NCBI GenBank assembly: GCA_000687655.1
Contig: JHWR01000009.1
Location: 1 to 64,000 of the forward strand
Source: Lachnospiraceae bacterium YSB2008
Lineage (GTDB): Bacteria; Bacillota; Clostridia; Lachnospirales; Lachnospiraceae
Length of the DNA: 64,000 nucleotides
Direction of reading: 5' to 3'
In this document: piece after piece, positions 9,083-17,358 of the stretch
How positions within the stretch are numbered: position 1 is the stretch's first letter
How the letters are laid out: every line of letters starts with the position of its first letter
Made by a program: the position numbers and the translations under genes
The notes under the pieces: model-generated
Told to the model about the DNA's origin: nothing
What the model saw: the letters and a program-made list of their open reading frames with translations, nothing else
The model's database searches: none

Positions 9083-9111
9083 TTCCATTTATGAAAAAAC
9101 TATGCTATAAT
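9083..9111 (+). promoter_or_regulatory. Predicted promoter of the M23 peptidase gene
   Basis: The extended -10 TGCTATAAT ends at 9111 with a poor -35 (TTCCAT, 9083-9088) at 17 bp. Transcription would start near 9118. A weak -35 plus an upstream direct repeat fits activator dependence. The start near 9118 excludes the upstream ATG at 9113 as translation start. Confidence 0.6.
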
Positions 9112-9151
9112 CATGAAGCCAATGATTATAATATATAACGGAGGTAAAAAA

Positions 9152-10492
9152 GTGAGATCAAAACTTAGAAAATCGATCTCCAAGGGACTTATAGGCGTAA
9201 TGCTTATCGGTACCGGTCTCTCCATGGCAAATGTACCGGCGTCAACGGTTCATGCTGAAAAGGAGAAGACTAAAGAAGAGATTGAGAAAGAAAAAGAAGA
9301 GATTGAACAGGAAAAGAAAGAAAAAGAATCTGAACTCTCTCAGCTGAACTCAGCAAAGAAGAAGATTCTTGATGAGATTGAAGTTCTCGACGGAAAGATA
9401 GTTGATTCTGAAGATAAGATCAGAGAACTCACCAACGAGAGAAACAAGCTTGAATCTGAAATATCTGTTATCGACCTTAAGCTCCAGAATGCTTACGTTG
9501 CTGAAAATAATCAGTACGCTGAGATGAAGGAACGTATAAGATTCGCATATGAGAACAACGATGTTGAATATATCGATGCTCTTCTCGCTGTAACAGATTT
9601 CGACAACATCAACAATGCTGCCGAATATGTTTCAAAGATTTCTGCATATGATCAGGCTCAGCTGAATTCACTTATCAAGATTGAAGCTGAAATATCTGAA
9701 TATCAGGAAACACTTGAGCAGAACCTGACAAGCATCAACACTCTTAAGAGCGATGCTGAAACAGAGAAAGCTAATCTTGTTGAAAACGAAGCTGCTAAGC
9801 AGGCAAAGGTTAAGGAATTCAACGGAGAGATTACTGAAACTCAGATTGATATAGCAGAACTTGCAGAGCTTGAAAGACAGGCTGATGCCGAGCTCGAAAG
9901 ACTCGCTGCTGCTGCTCCTAAGGTTGTCACTGTTACCGAAACAGTAACTGAGACCATAACTGTAGAGGTTCCTGTAACAAAGACTGTTACTAAGCCTTCA
10001 AAGACAGCAAGTAGTACTGATGCAACAAAGACAACTACTCAGACTACTACAGAGGTTCAGACTCAGACAGTAACAAAGCAGGTTCAGGTAGCAAGCTTCT
10101 CAGGTGGTTTCATATGGCCTTGCCCATCAAGCCACAGAATCACTTCTACATTCGGTGGACGTGCATCACCTGGTGGTATCGGTTCTACTAACCACAAGGG
10201 TATCGATATCGGCGCAGGTTCAGGATCAAGCGTAGTTGCTGCCGCAGGCGGTGCAGTATACTTCGTAGGTTATAACAGAGCAAGAGGAAATTATGTCATG
10301 GTTAACCATGGCGGCGGATTCGTAACTGTTTACCAGCATCTTTCAGGATTCAACTGTTCAGTCGGACAGGCAGTATCACAGGGTGATTGTATCGGTTTCG
10401 TAGGTTCAACAGGATACAGTACAGGACCTCACCTCCACTTCGAGGTAGTCATCAACGGAACACCTGTTAACCCACTCGGTTACGTACACTAA
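9152..10492 (+). CDS. Secreted coiled-coil M23 (LytM-type) peptidoglycan peptidase
   Basis: The start is placed at the GTG at 9152, which follows GGAGG (9140-9144) by 7 bases; an in-frame ATG at 9113 lies ahead of the predicted transcript start. The 446-residue product has a signal peptide ending near VHA-E (about residue 36), a long Glu/Lys-rich coiled coil to about 250, a Thr/Val-rich linker with TVTETVTET-type repeats, and a C-terminal LytM domain. Zinc ligands are in HKGIDIG near 347 and HLHFE near 427, so the domain should be active. The architecture resembles EnvC/CwlO/PcsB-type hydrolases, in which a coiled coil is thought to gate a cell-separation or elongation hydrolase. Confidence 0.95.
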   Translation: MRSKLRKSISKGLIGVMLIGTGLSMANVPASTVHAEKEKTKEEIEKEKEEIEQEKKEKESELSQLNSAKKKILDEIEVLDGKIVDSEDKIRELTNERNKLESEISVIDLKLQNAYVAENNQYAEMKERIRFAYENNDVEYIDALLAVTDFDNINNAAEYVSKISAYDQAQLNSLIKIEAEISEYQETLEQNLTSINTLKSDAETEKANLVENEAAKQAKVKEFNGEITETQIDIAELAELERQADAELERLAAAAPKVVTVTETVTETITVEVPVTKTVTKPSKTASSTDATKTTTQTTTEVQTQTVTKQVQVASFSGGFIWPCPSSHRITSTFGGRASPGGIGSTNHKGIDIGAGSGSSVVAAAGGAVYFVGYNRARGNYVMVNHGGGFVTVYQHLSGFNCSVGQAVSQGDCIGFVGSTGYSTGPHLHFEVVINGTPVNPLGYVH

Positions 10493-10504
10493 TTAAAAAA
10501 CGTT

Positions 10505-10535
10505 GGGCGGATTCATTTGAATCCGCCCTTTCTTT
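10505..10535 (+). terminator. Intrinsic terminator of the M23 gene
   Basis: GGGCGGATTC-attt-GAATCCGCCC is a perfect 10-bp stem followed by TTTCTTT, 12 bases after the stop. Confidence 0.92.
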
Positions 10536-10577
10536 ATGTCATTCCGGATACTCCGGATATCTCAGGTATATATACAT

Positions 10578-10608
10578 AAAGCGGCGTACATTATATGTAC
10601 GCCGCTTT
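10578..10608. terminator. Bidirectional terminator after the GH9 gene
   Basis: A perfect 14-bp stem, AAAGCGGCGTACAT / ATGTACGCCGCTTT, with loop TAT lies 12 bases past the minus-strand GH9 stop. Confidence 0.88.
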
Positions 10609-10619
10609 ATTAATTGATA

Positions 10620-12896
10620 TTACTTAGTATTTGCAAGCTCACCTGCCATAAGATATATGAGCGGTGAGTTCCAATAGATTGTTACTTCGTTAGTTGAATA
10701 GCTCTGTGAGTTATCTGCGTAGCACTTAGCTGCCGGTGTGTCCTTAAGTACATTCTGTACAAATGGATCCTCCAGATTACTGTCAGGGCCTCCTGAAAGC
10801 ATTCCAGGCACTGCCTTTCCGGTTGCCTGTGAAGGTCTGTGGTGTGGATGTTCCGGTGAGATTGCTCCGAATCCTGTAAGGAAACAGTAACCCGTTGCAT
10901 TATTACCAAATAAGTAGTTCAGCTGCTTGTCTGCTACTGCTTTATTATCTGATCCTATAACATCCTTCATCATAAGGACGAATTCTCCGTTGTTTGCTAT
11001 AGTCATGTTACTTCCCCATGGATATGTACCAACTATAGATGAGCCGTATGAATAAGAATTCGTATTGTCTACGATATCCTTACACATTGCTTCTGCTTCT
11101 TTCTTTACTGTATCCTTTGTTCCTGCATCAGCACCATCTGCTGTGAGATAAGCATATCCGCCGTATCCGGCAACGCCCTGCCATCCGAGTGAGTATCCGT
11201 TGTCCGGAAGTTCCTTCTTCATAGCATCCTCATAGCTCTTATTCCCTGTTGTCTTAAAGAGTTCTGCATATGCCCAGAATCTCTCATCAACATCATTTAC
11301 ATCTTCATATTCACCTGTTGTTACATCACTTGGGTTCTTATAACCCTTTGTATCTCTTGGAGTCTTCTGCAGGTATTCGGCTGCCTTCTTCGCTGCAGCC
11401 AGGCATTTATCTGCATAAGCCTTATCTGAATCTGCATATACTCTCGAAGCTATCGACATAACTGCCGCGAAGTCGGCTGTTGCTGTTGTACTTACAGGCA
11501 TTACCACAAGCTGATCTGTCTCTTCCTCCGGCATTACCTCGTTAGGGAAGGTCTTACATGTTACCTTATGATATACACCGCCGTCATCGCTCTGCATCTT
11601 AAGAAGCCAGTCAAGCTCATATCTTGCTTCATCGAGAATGTCAGGCGTTCCATTTCCACTTTCAGGAATTCCTACTGCATCATCGAATACATCCGGATAG
11701 TTCTCATAAGCCAGAAGAATATCTGCTGCCGCCTTAGCACCTGCTACCGAATATCTTCCGTAATCACCTGCATCATGCCATCCACCTGAAACATCCAGGG
11801 TCTTTGAATTATCCTCATAAAGCACTGCTTTTTCTGAGTGGCAGACAGGATGTGCGAAGTCTCCTGCAAGGTCACTGCTGAGCTCCGTACCGCATCTCTG
11901 ATAGTAGAGCATCTTGATGGAAGCCTTGAAAGCCTCTTCATATACATCCTTACCAATCTTGAAGCTTGCTGAAACGATATCGCCGGATTCTACGTGATAG
12001 GTTCCTTCATCCTTAACAGATGAAAAGTCGAATACCGCTTCCTTTTCGCCTGTATCAGGATCATCTGTTCCTGCTCCTACTTTTTCCTCAAGAACAGCTT
12101 CGCCTGTCTTCTCATCTATGAGCTTAACATCACTGTTAAGTGCATCACCCATGATTGTTGCTGTCTTTGTGGAACCCGGAAGATAGCCTATCTGATTAAC
12201 TGCAATATCAGGAACTTCTATTTCTCCTGCTCCTGCAACCTTATTTGAATCATCCTCAAGAGTCAGAACAAAGTTATCAAAGAATATATGATGTTCGCCG
12301 ATTCCCTCATCGATCCCCTCAACAAGACCCGTATTGAAACAGAATCTCGGTGCCGGATCAGATGTCTCACTCATTGTAAATGTATATTCATAACTCTGAG
12401 TCTCAGTTCCCAGTTCTACTATCTCTTTGTAGTAGGCATGGTAATCACCGCCGTTGATCTGAAATCTCATTTCCACCGGTCTTTCTTTCTCACTGCGTGC
12501 ATCGAATGTCAGCTTATACACACAGCCCTCATCAAGAGCAAAACCGTCATGGTATATCTGAACTCCGTGTTCAACTGTTCCTATATCGGAAACCTTCAGA
12601 TCAAGCTCACCGTCCGAATTGACTGAAATCTCACCAACTCCGTTCTCGCAATAAGTGAACCACTCCTCTATTCCATTTGAGAAATCTCCATTTGTGATAA
12701 GATTTCCGCCTTCGGCTACTTCGACATCCTCGGTAGTGTCTGTAGCGTCTTCCGGGGTAGCCTCTGTCGATTCTGTCACCGCCTCTTTGGTTGTAGCTTC
12801 AGTCGTCGCCGTTTCCTTTCCGCATCCCATCATCTGGAACACGAGAGCCACGGAGAGACCCGCAACCAGGGCACTCCTTAAAACCTTTTTTCTCAT
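10620..12896 (-). CDS. Lipid-anchored glycoside hydrolase family 9 endoglucanase
   Basis: This enzyme cleaves beta-1,4-glucan (cellulose or related glucans) at the cell surface. The 758-residue product has a lipoprotein signal (MMGC, Cys25), an acidic Thr/Glu-rich linker to about 62, a CBM4/9-like module (about 65-212, LITNGDFSNGIEEW), an Ig-like CelD_N domain (about 228-315, VNQIGYLPGS) and a GH9 catalytic domain from about 320. Catalytic features are WHDAGDYGRY near 370 (Asp pair), the HPHHRPS signature near 682 and the acid Glu in STNEVTIYWN near 736. No dockerin or SLH repeats are seen, so attachment is by lipid. It sits 49 bp after the transglutaminase gene on the same strand and has a strong terminator. 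Confidence 0.95.
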   Translation of the reverse strand: MRKKVLRSALVAGLSVALVFQMMGCGKETATTEATTKEAVTESTEATPEDATDTTEDVEVAEGGNLITNGDFSNGIEEWFTYCENGVGEISVNSDGELDLKVSDIGTVEHGVQIYHDGFALDEGCVYKLTFDARSEKERPVEMRFQINGGDYHAYYKEIVELGTETQSYEYTFTMSETSDPAPRFCFNTGLVEGIDEGIGEHHIFFDNFVLTLEDDSNKVAGAGEIEVPDIAVNQIGYLPGSTKTATIMGDALNSDVKLIDEKTGEAVLEEKVGAGTDDPDTGEKEAVFDFSSVKDEGTYHVESGDIVSASFKIGKDVYEEAFKASIKMLYYQRCGTELSSDLAGDFAHPVCHSEKAVLYEDNSKTLDVSGGWHDAGDYGRYSVAGAKAAADILLAYENYPDVFDDAVGIPESGNGTPDILDEARYELDWLLKMQSDDGGVYHKVTCKTFPNEVMPEEETDQLVVMPVSTTATADFAAVMSIASRVYADSDKAYADKCLAAAKKAAEYLQKTPRDTKGYKNPSDVTTGEYEDVNDVDERFWAYAELFKTTGNKSYEDAMKKELPDNGYSLGWQGVAGYGGYAYLTADGADAGTKDTVKKEAEAMCKDIVDNTNSYSYGSSIVGTYPWGSNMTIANNGEFVLMMKDVIGSDNKAVADKQLNYLFGNNATGYCFLTGFGAISPEHPHHRPSQATGKAVPGMLSGGPDSNLEDPFVQNVLKDTPAAKCYADNSQSYSTNEVTIYWNSPLIYLMAGELANTK

Positions 12897-12945
12897 ACCC
12901 TTTTCTCCTCTTGGTTTATATTATTTTGTTTTGTTTTAGATTAAC

Positions 12946-15102
12946 TTATGAATCCCCCAAAGGGGTTTTGTGCAGCAGGGATCTAAACTTCCTACTTTGC
13001 AAGTATATAGCCAGCTTCCTTGAGCTGTCAACAAGCTCATCAGTAGCATCTTCACCTCTGAATCTTACTTTATAATAATCATCAAAAAGCCCCTTCAGTT
13101 TATCCGACAGTTCTTCATCCGGAACTGCAAGCGCATAATCATATATCGAATATGTCTTAGCACCCTTAAGCAGTCTGTCATCTATAGTCTTTCTTATGTG
13201 GCTTACATTGTATGCAAGTTTATCATTTGGAGAAAGCATCATATATCTCACAAAAAGAACCAGTCTGATAAGCAACAGGACGACTATTACAAAAGACATC
13301 ATAGCCGCTACATAGTAGCCTATCTTTCTTGCAAGAATACGATTAAATGAAGTGTTTTTCTTTTGCGCTGCCGGCGTTTGTTCTATAACTGTGTCGTCAG
13401 GAACAATGTCCGGAATGTTCGGTTCATAGTTTGGCTTTTCTTTTTCTGTTTCAACTTCTTCCTCTTCATCCTCCGGAAGAGTAAGTCCCCAGCCCATATC
13501 TTCGGTAGTATTCATAACAGGCGTCGGTTCAAATCTTACCCAGCCGAAACCTTCGATATAACCTTCGGCCCAGCCATGCGCTTCATTTCCAAGCACCTTT
13601 TCCTTTCTTGATGAAAGTTTATGTGCAAACCCGACTGAATATCTGGCAGGTATTCCGCATGATCTCATCAAAAGGATCATCGAGGATGCATAATATATAC
13701 AGTAACCACTCTTCTTTTCAAAGAGGAATTCATCTATATAGTTTTCTGACTTACTGTAATCGACAGATGTATTGTATTCATAAGTTCTCAGATATGCCTC
13801 GATAGCCTTAGCTTTATCATAATCTGTTTCTGCGTCTTTCGTAATATCCTGAGCCAGCTGACGCACCCTGTCTGTTGCCATTGAAGCATCCAGATACGGA
13901 GCAAAGTCCTTTTCACCTGCTGCGATGCTTTCATACTCCTGCCTCGAAATGACTGCAGACAGTCTGAGATGATATACTTCCCACGTATAATCCTCCAGGA
14001 CTTCATAATCTGCATACGATACATTTTCCTGTTCCATAACCTCTATGAGATAAGGACTTGCCGTATCGAGCGCCATGTAATGCAGACTGAATCTATAACC
14101 TTTTCCGTGTCGGCCCTCAGAGAAGTCCGATATACTGTCTATAGTAAGGACATTTTCAGGAGCAATCATATCTTCTGTCCTGAGGTATTTATACTCAACA
14201 GACATCTTTCTGACTTTAGAGAAGCATGCGGCTTTTTTCTTATCTACCCCTGCATTGTAAAGAGCATTTATATATTCTGCAAACCATGCTTTTCTTGATT
14301 CATCGACTTTTCCGTCAAAGCCCTGTGCACTCATGTTCGCAGAGCTTCTGCCCTTCAGATATACCATACCCTTTGTATAGTCAGAATCGATCGCGAGTTC
14401 TTCTTTTGAATTCTTTTTCAGCCCTCCGCCTATACTGCTTTTGTCTGAATATCCCGTGAAGCCTACACCCCTCGATCCGAAAAGGCTGCCCATGTATTCC
14501 ATTTCATCCATAGTAGTATCGAATGTTTCTTCAACCTTCTCAACAATCCTGTATGCGAATTCCCAGCTGAGCGGTTCGTCCTTTACCGGAAGGAAAAATG
14601 CAGCAATTCCCATAATAAGGAATACTGATATAAAATACACAGCCTCATTACGAAGAAGATATCCGACAGAGAAGAATATGAGTATAGCCAGCGCTATTGC
14701 TGAAACAAGAGATATCTCGAGCGGATTATAAAGTACAACACCGATCAGGAGCAGTGCTGAAAGAATCAAATATTTAACCCTTACCAATTCAAATGTTCTG
14801 AGAATATAAATGATAAGGATTATACCCAGACTCACGAGAAGATTCCAGGTCAGTACTCTGTCTCTGAACAGCAGCATCAGAAGCGGCGTGATCACGGCAG
14901 AAGCCATGATGTCCCACTTCTCCCTGCCAAGCAAAAAGAATACTACTGTAATTCCCATATGCATGACAAAATAACAGAGCACAAAGACTATGCTTACTCT
15001 GTCTGATACAACTCTGCTGAAAAGCTCTGCTACCAATACTGCAAGGCTCAAATATATAGGCATCATAAGAAGATACGTTTTTTTCTTATCTCTTTCTGTC
15101 AA
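12946..15102 (-). CDS. Membrane transglutaminase-like protein of the MoxR/DUF58 cluster
   Basis: The 718-residue protein has about seven membrane helices in its first 200 residues, an extracytoplasmic region, a transglutaminase core and one more helix near 615 before a cytoplasmic tail. The papain-type triad is visible: Cys in SGYCIYYASS near 466, His in EAHGWAEGY near 508 and the acidic FEPTP motif near 524, where Glu takes the usual Asp place, as is common in this subfamily. Proteins of this type are encoded with MoxR and DUF58 partners and may act on surface proteins or peptides; the substrate is unknown. Its start overlaps the DUF58 gene by 17 bp. Confidence 0.88.
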   Translation of the reverse strand: MTERDKKKTYLLMMPIYLSLAVLVAELFSRVVSDRVSIVFVLCYFVMHMGITVVFFLLGREKWDIMASAVITPLLMLLFRDRVLTWNLLVSLGIILIIYILRTFELVRVKYLILSALLLIGVVLYNPLEISLVSAIALAILIFFSVGYLLRNEAVYFISVFLIMGIAAFFLPVKDEPLSWEFAYRIVEKVEETFDTTMDEMEYMGSLFGSRGVGFTGYSDKSSIGGGLKKNSKEELAIDSDYTKGMVYLKGRSSANMSAQGFDGKVDESRKAWFAEYINALYNAGVDKKKAACFSKVRKMSVEYKYLRTEDMIAPENVLTIDSISDFSEGRHGKGYRFSLHYMALDTASPYLIEVMEQENVSYADYEVLEDYTWEVYHLRLSAVISRQEYESIAAGEKDFAPYLDASMATDRVRQLAQDITKDAETDYDKAKAIEAYLRTYEYNTSVDYSKSENYIDEFLFEKKSGYCIYYASSMILLMRSCGIPARYSVGFAHKLSSRKEKVLGNEAHGWAEGYIEGFGWVRFEPTPVMNTTEDMGWGLTLPEDEEEEVETEKEKPNYEPNIPDIVPDDTVIEQTPAAQKKNTSFNRILARKIGYYVAAMMSFVIVVLLLIRLVLFVRYMMLSPNDKLAYNVSHIRKTIDDRLLKGAKTYSIYDYALAVPDEELSDKLKGLFDDYYKVRFRGEDATDELVDSSRKLAIYLQSRKFRSLLHKTPLGDS

Positions 15103-16153
15103 TTCTCAGAAGCTTCCCTTCATCCTCACGATATACAGCCATGGAACCACCTACGGCTTCCATCTTTTCAAGCACTTCATTTTCATCTACATCGGCACTC
15201 TTACTTACAGTTTCCGGAAGTCTTTCCATATAAAACTTCTGGAAGGTATCATAATTCTCAACCAGCCACTCTTTGGTACCGCTTCCGTATTTATATACAA
15301 ATCTCACCGGTCTCTTCTGCTTTGCAAACCAGTTTGCAGCTGAAACCAGATATTCCATCATATAATCTCTTTTTACGGTGTCACTGCCTTCTCCTGTCAG
15401 TATTGCAATGCTCATGAGTCCGGAATTCTGTCTCTCAGGAAGTCTGACATACAGTTTGCCTGATCTGGCATAATTCTTCCAATGAACCCTGTTCATGCTG
15501 TCGCCTTCCATATACTTACGGATCTCATTTCCGAGCGTCTCTTCATGAGTTTCCAGTCTGTATGGCTTTGACCCTGTCTCATCCTCAGCATAAAGCCTGC
15601 TCATTTCGCGCTCTGCAATATCCGTCACGATAGGAAGCACAGTCACTCTGAGCGGAGTCGGAATATCATAAGTAAGACCCATGATCCCGAAGCAGTCTGT
15701 CAGTTTTATCTCTTTGATTCCGGCCACATATGCCCCTGCATAATTACAGGTAATCTCTGTATCAATATTCATTTTTTCTTTAGCCGCAAGAGAAAATCTG
15801 TTATCTGCAAATGGATCGCGGAATTCAGAAACATCATCCGTCGTAATGATCCTTATTCCCGCAATCGGGATTATCCCAGAATTTTCGAATGAAATCTGAC
15901 AGGATACAGGAGTCTTCTTATAGAGAACATGTCCCCCTGCCTCCTGATAGACTCTGAATACAAATCTCGTATAAAGTATATGTATAAATGATAAAACCGG
16001 ATAAAGCAGAAATGAAAAGAATAAGACATAAGTAAGCTTTCCGCCCTGATTACTTACCAATACTACTGAAGCAATGAGTAATATAAGGTAAATGATCCTC
16101 GCAAAGCCCATCCTATGTCTTATTATAAATTGGTATAACTTAGTATCTTTCAC
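15086..16153 (-). CDS. DUF58 domain membrane protein
   Basis: The 355-residue protein has two N-terminal membrane helices (about 14-60), a beta-rich middle part and the DUF58 signature GDSMNRVHWKNYARSGKLYVR-type block near residue 217. DUF58 proteins accompany MoxR ATPases and are often vWA-like, perhaps clients or adaptors of the AAA+ ring. The gene lies 12 bp after moxR and overlaps the transglutaminase gene, so the three are surely co-expressed. Biochemical function is unknown. Confidence 0.88.
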   Translation of the reverse strand: MKDTKLYQFIIRHRMGFARIIYLILLIASVVLVSNQGGKLTYVLFFSFLLYPVLSFIHILYTRFVFRVYQEAGGHVLYKKTPVSCQISFENSGIIPIAGIRIITTDDVSEFRDPFADNRFSLAAKEKMNIDTEITCNYAGAYVAGIKEIKLTDCFGIMGLTYDIPTPLRVTVLPIVTDIAEREMSRLYAEDETGSKPYRLETHEETLGNEIRKYMEGDSMNRVHWKNYARSGKLYVRLPERQNSGLMSIAILTGEGSDTVKRDYMMEYLVSAANWFAKQKRPVRFVYKYGSGTKEWLVENYDTFQKFYMERLPETVSKSADVDENEVLEKMEAVGGSMAVYREDEGKLLRIDRKR

Positions 16154-16165
16154 TGACTTTTCGTC

Positions 16166-17140
16166 CTACTCCGGTCTCTTGATCTTATCGATAACTCTTG
16201 TTATCAGCTGCTTTCCAGTATAGCGGTCCATATGTGCTTTCGCAGTAAGGACCAGCCTGTGTGGCAGACATACTCCTGACATCTCGATGATGTCTTCAGG
16301 AATAACGTAATCTCTTCCTTTGATAAATGCATTTGCCCTTGAAGCTGACAGAAGCTCCAGGCTCGCTCTCGGGCTGAGACCGTACTCAAGCTCTTCCAGT
16401 CTTCTTGTATCGTCTACTATCTTAAGTGCATAATCAACAAGTTCATCCTTGATGATCACTTCATTTACAGCTTTCTTCATCTCAAGAATATCATCTATGG
16501 TCAGCACTGATTCTGTAGCCTGAACCAGTTCTCCGGTGAGGAAGCTCTGTGCCATCTTCTTCTGCATATCAGCGCTTGGATATCCTATGGAAAGCTTCAT
16601 AAGGAATCGGTCAAGCTGCGCTTCAGGAAGCGGATATGTTCCAAGCTGTTCTGACGGATTCTCTGTAGCTATAACCATGAAAGGATCAGGAAGTATAAAT
16701 GTTTTTCCATCGATGGTAACCTGCTTCTCTTCCATAGCTTCAAGCAGAGCTGACTGAGTTCTCGGTGCAGTCCTGTTTATCTCATCTGCAAGTATCATAT
16801 GATTATGTATAGGACCTTTAACAATGCTGAAAACCTGTTCCTGCTGATTGAATATCGAAGTTCCTGTTATATCTGTCGGAAGTGTATCCGGTGTGAACTG
16901 TATTCTTGCAAATGAAGCTTTGACCGAAAGTGCCAGTGCTTTTGCAAGTGTAGTCTTTCCTACACCCGGAACATCCTCTATGAGAACATGTCCTCCTGAC
17001 AGTAATGCAACTATCAGATCATGGACTATCTCATCCTTTCCTATGAACTTCTTTCCTATATTTGACTTTAATTCTTTTATTTTGTCCTGCATATTACTCT
17101 CTCTCGTTATATCTTTCGTGGTAATCAAATTATCATTCAT
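16166..17140 (-). CDS. MoxR-family AAA+ ATPase
   Basis: A 324-residue AAA+ ATPase with Walker A GVGKTTLAKA near residue 58, Walker B MILADEINRT near 117, the EAMEEKQVT sensor region and the C-terminal lid (YGLSPRASLELL). MoxR proteins act as chaperones that assemble or activate membrane or secreted partners, here probably the DUF58 and transglutaminase products. The ATG lies inside the 3' end of the small lipoprotein gene (8-bp overlap). Confidence 0.95.
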   Translation of the reverse strand: MNDNLITTKDITRESNMQDKIKELKSNIGKKFIGKDEIVHDLIVALLSGGHVLIEDVPGVGKTTLAKALALSVKASFARIQFTPDTLPTDITGTSIFNQQEQVFSIVKGPIHNHMILADEINRTAPRTQSALLEAMEEKQVTIDGKTFILPDPFMVIATENPSEQLGTYPLPEAQLDRFLMKLSIGYPSADMQKKMAQSFLTGELVQATESVLTIDDILEMKKAVNEVIIKDELVDYALKIVDDTRRLEELEYGLSPRASLELLSASRANAFIKGRDYVIPEDIIEMSGVCLPHRLVLTAKAHMDRYTGKQLITRVIDKIKRPE

Positions 17141-17342
17141 CTACTTCAGTTGCCTTTTCCTGAACGTCCTGAACATTCTTATTGTATTCGTCAACAACGT
17201 CCTGAGCTTTTTCCTTCTGTTCGACTTCTATCTCGACCAGGTTCTTCTCTCTTTCCTCAGCCTCAGCCTTTCTGTCACGACAGCCCGCAAAGGAAAGAAG
17301 CATAAGCAGCGACAGTCCTAAGCATATAATCCTTTTCTTCAT
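17133..17342 (-). CDS. Small charged lipoprotein in the MoxR operon
   Basis: The start is the ATG at 17342, preceded by AAGGAG at 8 bases; an upstream ATG at 17372 lacks this and would spoil the signal peptide. The 69-residue product is MKKR, a hydrophobic stretch and lipobox FAGC, then about 50 very charged residues rich in Glu, Lys and Val that look like one helix or short coiled coil. No family is recognised. It lies 16 bp after the solute-binding protein gene and overlaps moxR by 8 bp, so its expression is tied to both. Confidence 0.75.
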   Translation of the reverse strand: MKKRIICLGLSLLMLLSFAGCRDRKAEAEEREKNLVEIEVEQKEKAQDVVDEYNKNVQDVQEKATEVDE

Positions 17343-17358
17343 ATATTTACTCCTTCGA

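Noticed and set aside
9113-9151. Upstream ATG as start of the M23 peptidase
   Set aside because: It precedes the predicted transcription start near 9118 and has no ribosome site, whereas the GTG at 9152 has GGAGG and gives a proper signal peptide.
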